DNA of 64,000 nucleotides from Flavobacterium sp. AG291 (GCF_003350375.1 NZ_QQAR01000010.1:62001-126000), one strand, 5' to 3'. Numbered from the stretch's first letter, positions 1 to 7,949 are shown. Notes: generated by a model not told the origin, from the letters alone. Made by a program: numbers and translations.

Positions 1-40
1 GACATATTCTTTGAACGCTGTTGCGGAGTGTGGCGATCCA
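1..40. other. Unassigned window edge downstream of the restriction operon
   Basis: Forty bases lie beyond the stop codon of the HpaII-family endonuclease. A plus-strand frame is open from base 2 to a stop at 80-82 (27 codons) and could be the tail of a convergent gene, but it would overlap the endonuclease by about 40 bases and its residues match no family I recognise. No gene is assigned. Confidence 0.2.
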
Positions 41-1120
41 TTATTTAATAAATCTTATTTGAAGATTAAGTTTGAAAAATAAGTTTCCGTTTTCAATGAA
101 AATTTTACCGAAATCGTGCCTTGAAGAACTTGCCGTTTCCAATTTCGTATTATTCAAAAGATAATCTTCAAATCTATTTTTATTATAAATATGATAGCAC
201 AATACATCGCCATTTTCTTTTACAACAAGATATCCTCCAGTAGCATCATATTCTCCTGTCCAAACTTTTGATGGCATCATTCCCAAAGCTATATCAGTAA
301 GAAATCTTTTTATTTTGTAGCTATAGAATTGATGATTATTTGTATTGTCAAAATTTAATGGGTTCTGAGTTTCTATATTTTCAGTTAAATTTAGAGTTGT
401 TGATCGATTGCTAGTGTAAAAATCAAAAACTACTGCGCCTAATATGTCTGGCAATTTGCTGTCAATCAAAGTTAAGTTATTAGAAAATATTTTTTGTTCC
501 GTTGCTATAAAACTAAAAACTGCCCCATATTTTACAAGAATATCAATTCTGTCTTTTATCTTGCTTTTAGTATCAATGCTATTGATGCTTGAAAGATCTA
601 TTGCTTCTTGATTAGGTAGGTTAATTTTATATATGAAATTAGTTGTCCTTCCTGCATTCAGTAAAGTTGATGGGTTTCCTAATTGAGACTTTATACTGAA
701 GCCTAAAAGAGGTTTTTGGTTTGTATGCGAATCATGAATAATAATTTTAATATCTGTTTTTGCTGAAGAGTTAGCTTTAAGAGAAATACAATTTATTGTA
801 CTCATAAACTCTTCAATTTCAGGGACAGAAAATGTAGTTTCTGGACTTGATTTAATTTTCTTTAAAAGGATTTGAGCTTTTTCTTTAAATTCAGAAATTG
901 GTAGCCTGCCAATTTCCTGATCATGAGAAATGATTACAATTTCATCATTTATGGAATATTCGAAATTTCCATTTGATTCTGTCCTGAGTATTTTAATTAT
1001 AGGATAAAATGCATTAGCAATGATGTTTTCATTCTCGTCACCAATGTTTAGAACGGAATCTCCCAAAAGTTTAAAGAGCACATATATTTCACTCCATTCG
1101 CCTTTATTACCTGTCAACAT
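41..1120 (-). CDS. HpaII-family type II restriction endonuclease
   Basis: This 359-residue protein resembles the R.HpaII family, whose founding member cleaves CCGG. The family's conserved ends are visible: an N-terminal NKGEWSEIYVLFKLL block and a C-terminal KLNLQIRF block. The length is close to that of HpaII. The ATG at 1120 is preferred over the TTG one codon upstream because it forms a TGATG overlap with the stop of the preceding gene, implying translational coupling. It is the last gene of a four-gene minus-strand operon with a matching cytosine-5 methyltransferase, the usual partner of this endonuclease. The gene is clearly more AT-rich than the housekeeping genes nearby, which suggests horizontal acquisition. 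CCGG specificity is inferred from the family; the recognition site cannot be read from the sequence. Confidence 0.85.
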   Translation of the reverse strand: MLTGNKGEWSEIYVLFKLLGDSVLNIGDENENIIANAFYPIIKILRTESNGNFEYSINDEIVIISHDQEIGRLPISEFKEKAQILLKKIKSSPETTFSVPEIEEFMSTINCISLKANSSAKTDIKIIIHDSHTNQKPLLGFSIKSQLGNPSTLLNAGRTTNFIYKINLPNQEAIDLSSINSIDTKSKIKDRIDILVKYGAVFSFIATEQKIFSNNLTLIDSKLPDILGAVVFDFYTSNRSTTLNLTENIETQNPLNFDNTNNHQFYSYKIKRFLTDIALGMMPSKVWTGEYDATGGYLVVKENGDVLCYHIYNKNRFEDYLLNNTKLETASSSRHDFGKIFIENGNLFFKLNLQIRFIK

Positions 1121-2175
1121 CAAATTATCTTTTTAAAGGTTACTACACCAAAACTGTCAACATCATAACTTATTAAACTTATAATATTTTCATTTTCAAC
1201 AGTTTTTCGCATTATTAAATATTGAATAAGTTCATCTGTAAAACTTCTAGAAATATAAACTCCTTCATAACTATTGACTGGTAAAGATTTTGATGCTGCA
1301 AAAGACTTTAAATACCCCATAAGTTGAGAAATTTCTTCTATACCAATTTTTGCCGATTTTTTTAGTTCAAAAAAACTATAATAAAAAATCCTTTCATTAT
1401 GCTTGAATGTCGCTAAAATGTCACTTCTGAATTGCATAGATTTAAAGATAGGAGCTTCTAAAATAAGTTCGTTTATATTTAGAAGACCTAAATCTTCTCT
1501 AACATTATTAGTGTTATGGAGTACATTATAAACAATGTATGCATGAAGAACATCTTCTAATATTGCCGAACCTTTGTTAGAAGGTATTAAGTTGAAACTT
1601 ATTGATGTTGGAATATTAATTTCATGTAATTTCTCTATATCTAAATTTTTTGCTTCAATATCATTTTTGATAGCTACATCGTTAAATTTAGAATCAAAAT
1701 TTTCAGGATCAGTTTTGGGATTATATTTATAAAATAAGTTTAAAATTTCATTATATTCTGATTCGAATAATTGCCTAATCCCTCTGTAAGTAGAATTTAC
1801 ATCTCTCGAGAGTGTTATCATAGATTCAATCAATCCAGCTTCAACTAAACTGTAAAATTCAAATGATGGAACTGGATTGGGAAAATATTTCTTTCTTTTG
1901 AAATTAAATCTATACGGGTATATTTCATCCTCTTCAAAAAGGTTGTCAAAACATATATATGGAACACTAGTAACTTCAAAGACACCAATTAAATGGGAAA
2001 CCGGATTTTTTACATACAGTATAATAGTGTCTCCAGGCTTAATGGCGTATAAATCTTTTACTTTTCCCCAAATAGTTTTGCGGTTTTCGTCCGGTCCGCC
2101 AACATTTCCATAAACTCCATTTTTCAACGAAATGTCAATTGCTAATTCATTACTTATACAGATATGAAAACCCAT
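1120..2175 (-). CDS. EVE/PUA-like domain plus PD-(D/E)XK nuclease-like protein in the R-M operon
   Basis: A 351-residue protein with two apparent halves. Residues about 1-145 look like an EVE/PUA-type fold, with W36, the segment KPGDTIILYVK (46-56), a GVFEVTS strand (64-70) and IYPYRF (85-90). EVE domains of other systems bind modified bases. Residues about 200-351 look like a PD-(D/E)XK nuclease: E207 in a helix, D252 in RSDILATF, and the E270-L-K272 pair in FFELKK. The gene sits between methyltransferase and endonuclease with one-base overlaps at both ends (TAATG and TGATG), so it is part of the operon and not a chance neighbour. A role in sensing or cutting modified DNA, or in assisting the HpaII-type enzyme, is inference. 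The domain calls come from motif reading and are moderately sure. Confidence 0.7.
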   Translation of the reverse strand: MGFHICISNELAIDISLKNGVYGNVGGPDENRKTIWGKVKDLYAIKPGDTIILYVKNPVSHLIGVFEVTSVPYICFDNLFEEDEIYPYRFNFKRKKYFPNPVPSFEFYSLVEAGLIESMITLSRDVNSTYRGIRQLFESEYNEILNLFYKYNPKTDPENFDSKFNDVAIKNDIEAKNLDIEKLHEINIPTSISFNLIPSNKGSAILEDVLHAYIVYNVLHNTNNVREDLGLLNINELILEAPIFKSMQFRSDILATFKHNERIFYYSFFELKKSAKIGIEEISQLMGYLKSFAASKSLPVNSYEGVYISRSFTDELIQYLIMRKTVENENIISLISYDVDSFGVVTFKKII

Positions 2176-3434
2176 TATTTAGTTTTTAATAAATTCAATA
2201 TTTTCTCTGCAGTAGCCTGTATAGCGGGAACAGCAACAGAATTTCCAAATTGTTTATATGCTGATGCATCGGCAACAGGGATTATATAATTATCCGGAAA
2301 GCCTTGAAGTCTTGCCCATTCACGAGGAGTCATTTTTCGTATGCCTTCACGATTTACTTCTCCTTTTATATGTGTGGTTGGTGTAAAATCTGTTAATCGG
2401 TCATCATAAACTAAATTTCTTTCACGCCCCATCCCTCCGACAACAATTGCATTCGCAATTCCTGTATCAGGGATTATTTCATAGCCAAAGCCATTACCTT
2501 TACTTGCGTGGCGAGCTTTGTGTTCTTTTAGCGTTTTTAGGTATTGGGTTGAAAGGTAATATTTTGAAGTTACCTCTTTCTTTTCTTTAATCTTTGAGAA
2601 AGAAACTTTTTTACCTGTTGGTTTTGGATAGTTAAATTCACTTATTCCTAAGTCTCCTCTAAATCCAACTATATATATCCTCTCTCTGTTTTGAGGCACG
2701 CCATGATCCTTGGCATTAATAATTTCAGGTTCCGGTACAAAATATCCTAAATCATTTCTTAGTACATTTAGAATAGTTGCCAGGGTTTTGCCTCCGTTGT
2801 GGTTTCTCAACCCCTTTACATTCTCAAGAAAAATAGCTTTCGGTCTTTTTCTTTTAATTATCTCAGCTACATCAAAAAATAATGTTCCTCTTGTATCTTC
2901 AAATCCGCCGCGTTTACCCGCTATGGAAAATGCCTGGCAAGGAAAACCCGCGCACAATACATCAAATCCGTCAGGGATATATTGTTTCGTTTGTTCTTTT
3001 GTAATATCACCAAAAGGGACTTCACCAAAATTAGCATGATAAGTTTTTTGTGCGTTTGCATCCCATTCAGATGTAAATACGCATTTACCTCCCAGATTTT
3101 GCAGGGCTAATCGAAAGCCTCCAATACCAGCAAAAAGATCAATGAATTTAAAGCTGTAGTTTTCAGGAGTAGGAAAAGGTACATCTTCTACTTCAAATAA
3201 AAGTTGTTGTAAAGCAATATCAGAAACAAGTTTTAAATCTTCTTCTTCATTTTTATAGGTTACAAACTCTTCTACATATTTTTTAGCATCCTCCTCATAA
3301 TGTTTTGCAACACCGTTATCTATGTTATGAAGGTAATGGGTTACTACAGCCTTATTATAATCTGGCTCAACAACTCTAACCTTAAACTTTTTGCCATCAA
3401 ATTCATTTATTGATAACTTCTCTTTCATTTTCAT
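2175..3434 (-). CDS. DNA (cytosine-5-)-methyltransferase
   Basis: A 419-residue C5-cytosine methyltransferase, the protective partner of the HpaII-like endonuclease, expected to methylate a cytosine within CCGG. The ordered motifs are present: SAM-binding motif I DLFAGIGGF (99-107), the catalytic PCQ motif with Cys166 in AGFPCQAFS, ENV (204-206), QNRER (248-252), and C-terminal motifs TPREWARLQGFP and FGNSVAVP. The first 95 residues form an extra N-terminal extension before motif I, about as seen in M.HpaII-like enzymes. It overlaps the upstream regulator by ATGA, and its stop overlaps the next start (TAATG). An in-frame ATG two codons downstream is an alternative start. The enzyme class is certain; target specificity is inferred from the endonuclease. 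Confidence 0.95.
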   Translation of the reverse strand: MKMKEKLSINEFDGKKFKVRVVEPDYNKAVVTHYLHNIDNGVAKHYEEDAKKYVEEFVTYKNEEEDLKLVSDIALQQLLFEVEDVPFPTPENYSFKFIDLFAGIGGFRLALQNLGGKCVFTSEWDANAQKTYHANFGEVPFGDITKEQTKQYIPDGFDVLCAGFPCQAFSIAGKRGGFEDTRGTLFFDVAEIIKRKRPKAIFLENVKGLRNHNGGKTLATILNVLRNDLGYFVPEPEIINAKDHGVPQNRERIYIVGFRGDLGISEFNYPKPTGKKVSFSKIKEKKEVTSKYYLSTQYLKTLKEHKARHASKGNGFGYEIIPDTGIANAIVVGGMGRERNLVYDDRLTDFTPTTHIKGEVNREGIRKMTPREWARLQGFPDNYIIPVADASAYKQFGNSVAVPAIQATAEKILNLLKTK

Positions 3435-3652
3435 TTTGCAAAGGATTTGTCATTAAAAAAAGTTGCGAAATCAACATCGAGAGCATGGATTATTTTTTCA
3501 ATAATCTCAATCGAGACATTGCGTTGACCTTTCTCTATATCTGAAATGTAGTTGCGGTCAACGTTCGAGATATTAGCAAGATGCTCGATAGAAAAATTTT
3601 TCTCCATCCTCAAAGCCTTTACCTTTAATCCAAATTTTTCTTTGATATTCAT
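3431..3652 (-). CDS. XRE-family HTH regulator, probable controller of the R-M operon
   Basis: A 73-residue helix-turn-helix protein of the Cro/C1 (XRE) type, nearly all of it one HTH domain (IEHLANISNVDRNYISDIEKGQRN contains the paired helices, split here as IEHLANISNV and DRNYISDIEKG). Small XRE proteins encoded upstream of type II methyltransferases are typically controller (C) proteins that delay endonuclease expression. The ATG at 3652 is chosen over an in-frame ATG at 3706 because the longer start would place an 11-base inverted repeat inside the coding region; with the shorter start the repeat lies just upstream, as expected for an operator. It shares ATGA with the methyltransferase start and is the first gene of the operon. 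The regulatory role is inferred from position and family. Confidence 0.85.
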   Translation of the reverse strand: MNIKEKFGLKVKALRMEKNFSIEHLANISNVDRNYISDIEKGQRNVSIEIIEKIIHALDVDFATFFNDKSFAK

Positions 3653-3673
3653 AATCTTTAAAAGTATCGCTGT

Positions 3674-3704
3674 GCGGTCAATTGACCCGCCTACAATTGG
3701 CCGC
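3674..3704 (-). promoter_or_regulatory. Inverted repeat, candidate operator for the XRE regulator
   Basis: Two 11-base arms, GCGGTCAATTG (3674-3684) and CAATTGGCCGC (3694-3704), are reverse complements with one mismatch and are separated by 9 bases. The repeat ends 21 bases upstream of the chosen start of the XRE gene. Size and position suit a dimeric HTH protein binding its own promoter. No clear TAnnTTTG box was found here; TACTTTTA (minus strand, 3659-3666) is close. Confidence 0.55.
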
Positions 3705-3734
3705 ATAAAAATTTTATTATCAACATTTTTATAA

Positions 3735-3767
3735 CCAAAAAAGCTTTTCCGAAATCCGAAAAAGCTT
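3735..3767 (-). terminator. Hairpin with T-run on the minus strand
   Basis: AAGCTTTT (3741-3748) pairs with AAAAGCTT (3760-3767), with a mostly paired inner stem, and is followed on the minus strand by a run of T residues. With the next terminator upstream it separates the small secreted-protein gene from the R-M operon. Confidence 0.55.
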
Positions 3768-3784
3768 ATCTATAACCCACAAAA

Positions 3785-3804
3785 AAACCGGCCTAAGCCG
3801 GTTT
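3785..3804 (-). terminator. Rho-independent terminator of the His-rich secreted protein gene
   Basis: Perfect 8-base stem, AAACCGGC and GCCGGTTT, with a four-base loop, followed on the minus strand by seven T residues. It lies directly after the stop of the gene ending at 3809. Confidence 0.85.
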
Positions 3805-3808
3805 CTTA

Positions 3809-4258
3809 TTAATGTCTTCCATGTCCTCGACCTCTGCCGTGGTCGTCGTGATGACGGTGGTCGTCATGGTGGTCATGGTGTTTATAATGTTTATACTTTA
3901 CAGGTTTTGCATAAGCAACCCTTGCAGGGCGGTAGTGGGTATATGGTGTTGGGCCATAATAGTTATTTACTACCACTTTCGGACCGCGATACAGGTCATA
4001 TCCCCTGTAGGCTACCGGAAGATAGGCACGACGTGCCCAGCGTCCGTTGTCCATGTATATATAATGTCTTGTGCTGCAGTCGTAATACGTTTGTATTTCG
4101 GGTAGGTAATAATAACGTACCTCTGTGTGTACCGGTGGTGGTGGCGCCCATGCCGGTGGTGTACCTATGTTTACATTAAGACCAACCGATACCTGTGCCT
4201 GCGTGCTGCCAAAAACCATAACTGTTATAGCTATCAGCAATGTTCTTATTGTTTTCAT
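3809..4258 (-). CDS. Small secreted protein with histidine-rich tail (paralog of the next gene)
   Basis: A 149-residue protein with a signal peptide (residues 1-21, ending STQAQ). The mature part has an aromatic-rich core beginning VNIGTPPAWAPPPP and containing RYYYLPEIQTYYD, YIYMDNGRWARR and YRGYDLYRGPKVVVNNYYG. The last 35 residues are dominated by His, Asp, Arg and Gly. The neighbouring gene encodes a protein with the same core and a different, Lys/Gly-rich tail, so the pair arose by duplication. The His/Asp tail could bind metal ions, but that is inference. I do not recognise a named function. A terminator follows directly. Confidence 0.8.
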   Translation of the reverse strand: MKTIRTLLIAITVMVFGSTQAQVSVGLNVNIGTPPAWAPPPPVHTEVRYYYLPEIQTYYDCSTRHYIYMDNGRWARRAYLPVAYRGYDLYRGPKVVVNNYYGPTPYTHYRPARVAYAKPVKYKHYKHHDHHDDHRHHDDHGRGRGHGRH

Positions 4259-4416
4259 GATTCCTTCGATTTAGATAATTAGTTGCTAAGCTAAATCCAA
4301 CATCTGTGCCAATCCACAGGCATTAAGAAAATTTTAGGAAAACGTTTTCGGGGTTTCGCAGGTAAATTATTGTATTTCAGAACTTTTATTGGATGATTTT
4401 TTTTCGGGTTTTGCAT

Positions 4417-4440
4417 AAAAAAACCGGCTGTTTGCCGGTT
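4417..4440 (-). terminator. Rho-independent terminator of the second small secreted protein gene
   Basis: AACCGGC (4422-4428) and GCCGGTT (4434-4440) form a perfect 7-base stem with a five-base loop, followed on the minus strand by a T-run. The stem shares the core of the terminator at 3785-3804, in line with duplication of the whole gene unit. Confidence 0.85.
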
Positions 4441-4444
4441 CATA

Positions 4445-4915
4445 TTAGTGTTTTCCTTTTCCGTTTCCATGTCCGTTACCTTTGCTCTTGCCACTTGCAT
4501 TTGGACTTCCGGTCATTTTTTTCGCCTGTCCAGGAGGTACGCCTATCGTTTTCTGGGCCTTCCCTTTATAGCCTTTAGGGTATTTTACCTTATAGGTTTT
4601 GTAAGTAGTATAGGGAGCATTTCCACGATAGTCCGTCATTACCACCTTATACCCATTATAAAAATTGTAGCTCCTGTAGGGAGCAGGAACAGATACGGTT
4701 CTTACCCATCGACCATTGGTAAGGTAAATATATTCGCTGGTTCTTACATCATAATAAGTTTCAATATCTGGTAGATAATAATAATTTACGTCTGCATATC
4801 CCGCCGGACCCCATGCCGGAGGCGTACCTATGTTTACATTTACCGATACTTGTGCGTGCATACTGCCCAGAACAAAAAATGCTGCTGCCAGTATCAATTT
4901 TTGAATCGTTTTCAT
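4445..4915 (-). CDS. Small secreted protein, paralog of the His-rich protein
   Basis: A 156-residue protein with a signal peptide (1-21, ending SMHAQ) and the same core as the gene at 3809-4258: VNIGTPPAWGPAG, YYYLPDIETYYD, YIYLTNGRWVR, then a Tyr-rich stretch. Its tail is different: a Lys/Gly/Asn-rich segment after PPGQAKKM, ending in KGNGHGNGKGKH. A basic tail and a His/Asp tail on one core suggest divergence after duplication. It is probably exported to the periplasm or surface; its function is unknown. A TAACTTTG box lies 26 bases upstream. Confidence 0.8.
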   Translation of the reverse strand: MKTIQKLILAAAFFVLGSMHAQVSVNVNIGTPPAWGPAGYADVNYYYLPDIETYYDVRTSEYIYLTNGRWVRTVSVPAPYRSYNFYNGYKVVMTDYRGNAPYTTYKTYKVKYPKGYKGKAQKTIGVPPGQAKKMTGSPNASGKSKGNGHGNGKGKH

Positions 4916-4940
4916 AGTTTTAGGATTTGTTGTTACTAAA

Positions 4941-4948
4941 CAAAGTTA
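4941..4948 (-). promoter_or_regulatory. Possible -7 promoter box
   Basis: TAACTTTG on the minus strand matches the Bacteroidetes TAnnTTTG consensus and lies 26 bases before the start of the gene ending at 4915. No TTG was found at the expected -33 spacing, so support is partial. Confidence 0.4.
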
Positions 4949-5063
4949 GCATCATCTTTTGGGTAAATAATTCCTGTTAAGAAATTTTTAGCTTTCTTGT
5001 TTATATTCTTATGTCAGAGGAAATTATTGCTAAATTTACGGTAACTACTTAAAGCCATTGTTT

Positions 5064-5276
5064 ATGGAGACTAAAAAAGAACTTACCGAGAAAATATTAA
5101 AGATCACCGTACTTATCCAGGAACGCTATCCTCAGCTTTCTAAATATTTAAGCGAAGTACAGGAAACGCTTCCGGCTTTTGAGCACCCCGAAGTAGATGC
5201 CGAAGCGCTTGCTAAATATTACCAGACACTCGAGGAAATGCTTAAAGATTATCTGGAGCAGCATCCTGAGCTTTAA
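5064..5276 (+). CDS. Small helical protein of unknown function
   Basis: A 70-residue acidic protein, predicted to be almost entirely helical (METKKELTEKI..., then LSKYLSEVQETLP, VDAEALAKYYQTLEEMLKDYL). There is no signal peptide or membrane segment, so it is probably cytoplasmic. The ATG at 5064 is preferred over the TTG at 5058. It stands alone between two minus-strand genes and is followed by a terminator shared with the converging aldehyde dehydrogenase gene. Codon use and the clean terminator argue that it is real. I do not recognise a function. Confidence 0.7.
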   Translation: METKKELTEKILKITVLIQERYPQLSKYLSEVQETLPAFEHPEVDAEALAKYYQTLEEMLKDYLEQHPEL

Positions 5277-5302
5277 TTAGGATTCTTGTATATAAAAATA
5301 AT

Positions 5303-5337
5303 AAAAGCTGTTTCCAATCACTATGGAAACAGCTTTT
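5303..5337. terminator. Bidirectional terminator between converging genes
   Basis: A perfect 13-base stem, AAAAGCTGTTTCC (5303-5315) and GGAAACAGCTTTT (5325-5337), with A and T runs at the two ends. It can serve both the plus-strand small gene and the minus-strand aldehyde dehydrogenase. Confidence 0.85.
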
Positions 5338-5355
5338 AATTGTTTATTATAGAGG

Positions 5356-6990
5356 TTAAAAAATAACTTTGTTGTTTAGCCTCCTGGAACTTTCCGATAT
5401 CAGTATTTCATGCAGCAAAGCTTCATTTGATGGTGTTTGTTTAGTAACAACGACCGAATCTACCGAGAAAGCACTAAGCGCTTCTGATACTGATAGCGTA
5501 TTTTCAGCAGAGTCTTTACGCCCGTTGAAAGGAAAAGTATCCGGACCGCGCTGGCTTTGTGCATTGATGTTAATACGTCCTAATTGACCAATCATCTGGT
5601 CAATATAAAACGAGATCTTTTGAGGGTCTTCGCTAAAGATACTTGCTTGCATACCAAATCTGGATTCGGTAATATAGTCTACCGGTGCCATAGGATCGTC
5701 AAATGCCACTACCGGAATAACGGGGCCAAACTGTTCTTCCCAGTATATTTTCATATCGCGGTTTACAGGATAAAGCATTGCCGGCTTCATCAGCGAGTGG
5801 CCCAGGTTACCTCCGCCATCCGCTACATTGACAATCTTTGCACCTTTAGCAATAGCATCATCAATACATTCTTTCAGATAGCCCGGTTTTTCAGGTTCTG
5901 CAAGTGGTGTAATGGAAACACCTTTATCCCACGGCATGCCCAAAGGAAGCTTATCAATAGCTGCTGCAAGCATGGTGTTGAATTTATCAACAATGTCAGC
6001 ATGTACAAACAGTATTTTTAAAGCGGTACATCGCTGTCCGTTGAAGGATAAAGTGCCTATTATTACTTCTTTAATTGTAGCTTCTAAATCGGCATCAGGC
6101 AGTACAACAGCTGCATTTTTGGCATCAAGCCCTAGTACGGCATGAAGGCGGTTAGATTTTGGGTGCATTTTCTTAAGGCTGTCGGCAACGCGGCTCGAAC
6201 CTATAAGTGCCAGTACATCTACCTGACCTGACTGAAGCAGATATGGAACGATGTCCCGTCCACGACCGTAGACGGTATTTACTACACCTTTTGGAAAATG
6301 TTCCTTAAACAAGTCTAAAAGAGGGTTGAATAGGAGAGTACCATACTTTGGTGGTTTGAATAGTACCGAGTTTCCGTTTATCAGTGCCGGAATAAGCATG
6401 GTAAAGGTTTCGTTCAACGGATAGTTAAAAGGACCCATGCATAATACCACACCATAAGGCAGCTTTTTCATTTGTCCAATAAAACCGTTGGTAACCTTAA
6501 ACATAGATGATTCGTTATGAATCTGTTTTACTGTTTTTATGGTTTCTTCAATATATTCTATGGTACGGTCAAATTCCTTTTCGGCATCGGCTACGCTTTT
6601 GGCAATTTCCCAAACAATGAGTTTTACAATTTCCTCACGATGTTCTTTAAGCCCTTTGGTAAAACCTTGCATGGCTTTTATACGGCCTTCTGCGCCCATA
6701 GAAGGCCACTCGCCACGCCCGAAGTCGTGCGCCTGAAGCGCTGCTTTAAGCGCCATTTCGGCTTCTTTTTCGGTAGCCAGAGGATAACTGCCTATTTCGA
6801 GAGGAGCAGCTTCCTCGCCCTCTTTTTTTACGAATATCTGTGAATAAACGGTGTGTACCGGGCCGGTCCAGTTTATGAATTCACCATTGATGAGGATTCT
6901 TTTTTGATGTAATGGCTCAGCGAGCCTTATGCTTTCCGGTATGTCTTTTTCATACGGAAACGCATTTTGAAGATCTGTGGTTGTTTGCAT
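5356..6990 (-). CDS. NADP-dependent (non-phosphorylating) glyceraldehyde-3-phosphate dehydrogenase-type aldehyde dehydrogenase
   Basis: A 544-residue aldehyde dehydrogenase most like GapN, which oxidises glyceraldehyde 3-phosphate directly to 3-phosphoglycerate and makes NADPH. Visible features are PYGVVLCMGPFNYPLNET (about 178-195), the nucleotide-binding region, the catalytic cysteine Cys321 in FNGQRCTALK, and the C-terminal FGPVIPV segment. The usual ALDH signature ELGGK is altered to VLGLDAK (285-291), so the canonical glutamate is not in its usual place. The start at 6990 (MQTTTDLQ) is chosen because the 21 residues upstream are hydrophobic and unlike the family. The gene is single and is bounded by the terminator at 5303-5337. 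The aldehyde substrate is inferred. Confidence 0.85.
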   Translation of the reverse strand: MQTTTDLQNAFPYEKDIPESIRLAEPLHQKRILINGEFINWTGPVHTVYSQIFVKKEGEEAAPLEIGSYPLATEKEAEMALKAALQAHDFGRGEWPSMGAEGRIKAMQGFTKGLKEHREEIVKLIVWEIAKSVADAEKEFDRTIEYIEETIKTVKQIHNESSMFKVTNGFIGQMKKLPYGVVLCMGPFNYPLNETFTMLIPALINGNSVLFKPPKYGTLLFNPLLDLFKEHFPKGVVNTVYGRGRDIVPYLLQSGQVDVLALIGSSRVADSLKKMHPKSNRLHAVLGLDAKNAAVVLPDADLEATIKEVIIGTLSFNGQRCTALKILFVHADIVDKFNTMLAAAIDKLPLGMPWDKGVSITPLAEPEKPGYLKECIDDAIAKGAKIVNVADGGGNLGHSLMKPAMLYPVNRDMKIYWEEQFGPVIPVVAFDDPMAPVDYITESRFGMQASIFSEDPQKISFYIDQMIGQLGRININAQSQRGPDTFPFNGRKDSAENTLSVSEALSAFSVDSVVVTKQTPSNEALLHEILISESSRRLNNKVIF

Positions 6991-7195
6991 AATAGAGAAT
7001 TTTAGAGTAACAAATTTCAGCAAAAACATTCTTATAACCTTGTTAACAATCAAACAATTAGTTGTGAAAATGAAAGAACTGTTTAAAAATTTTAAAATAA
7101 ATCATTATTCATAAAAACCTACTGACATAGGGCTGTCACTTAGTGCTCATAATTTTGCTTCATAATCATCATCAAATTATTTAAAATTTAAAATT

Positions 7196-7699
7196 ATGGA
7201 AACTAAAACAGCCACCGTATCAGTACTTTCATCAGAACAATTATTAAAACACTGGCAAGGCCACAGAAACCTTACACGTAGAACTATTGAGGCATTTCCT
7301 GAAAAGGAACTGTTCAATTTCTCGGTAGGGGGAATGAGAACCTTTGCACAACTGGCTATGGAGATCATCGATCTGTCTAATCCGGGTATACTTGGGCTTG
7401 TAACCAATGTATGGAAAGATATGGCCGACCTGCCACACCACAGCGGAGTGGGGATGCCAACGACTAAAGAGGAGTTGCTTGCTCTTTGGGACGAAACTAC
7501 AAAAGTGATCGATACGCTTTGGATCCAGATGACACCGGAGCGTTTTCAGGAAAGCACCATTGCTTTTGGGCAATATCCGGGGCCTGTGTATGGTACATTA
7601 CTGTATTTTATAGATAATGAGATCCATCATCGTGGTCAGGGGTATGTATACCTTCGTGCTTTAGGTATCGAGCCTCCATTTTTTTGGGAAAGACCATAA
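7196..7699 (+). CDS. DinB-family protein
   Basis: A 167-residue protein of the DinB/DfsB four-helix-bundle superfamily. The family uses three histidines to hold a divalent metal; candidates are H19 or H23 in LLKHWQGH, and the pair in DNEIHHRGQGYVYLRALG near residues 139-140, which is the typical DinB C-terminal motif. Many members are thiol-dependent metalloenzymes or stress-induced proteins, but the specific reaction is unknown. It is cytoplasmic, with no signal peptide. It is a single-gene unit closed by a strong terminator. Confidence 0.85.
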   Translation: METKTATVSVLSSEQLLKHWQGHRNLTRRTIEAFPEKELFNFSVGGMRTFAQLAMEIIDLSNPGILGLVTNVWKDMADLPHHSGVGMPTTKEELLALWDETTKVIDTLWIQMTPERFQESTIAFGQYPGPVYGTLLYFIDNEIHHRGQGYVYLRALGIEPPFFWERP

Positions 7700-7712
7700 T
7701 CCTGAGTTCATC

Positions 7713-7734
7713 ATCAATCAATCAATCAATCAAT
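7713..7734. repeat. ATCA tetranucleotide repeat
   Basis: Five tandem copies of ATCA plus two bases lie between the DinB-family stop codon and its terminator. A short simple repeat of this kind can vary in length by slippage, but it lies outside coding sequence. Confidence 0.9.
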
Positions 7735-7769
7735 AAAAAATGGCTGTCTTAACAAGACAGCCATTTTTT
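7735..7769 (+). terminator. Rho-independent terminator after the DinB-family gene
   Basis: A 16-base perfect stem (7735-7750 with 7754-7769, core TGGCTGTCTT and AAGACAGCCA) with a three-base loop, ending in a run of T residues. Confidence 0.9.
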
Positions 7770-7949
7770 TGGTTCTATAACTTTAATAACAATACTATAT
7801 TTTCATTTCCCTGGCCAATTCAATTAAACAAGTCATTTTCTTCCTGAGTAAGTATACACCTGACAAAAATAACAGAACATGATATTTGTCATAATCCTAT
7901 GGAAACCAACGCTGTAAATTTGTCTATATAAATTAATACACTTTTAGTC

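Noticed and set aside
2..82. Short plus-strand open frame at the window edge
   Set aside because: It would overlap the endonuclease gene by about 40 bases, and its 26 residues match no known family.
5369..6843. Long open frames opposite the GapN-type gene
   Set aside because: They are antisense to a well-supported gene and encode low-similarity Phe/Cys/Ser-rich sequences typical of antisense frames.
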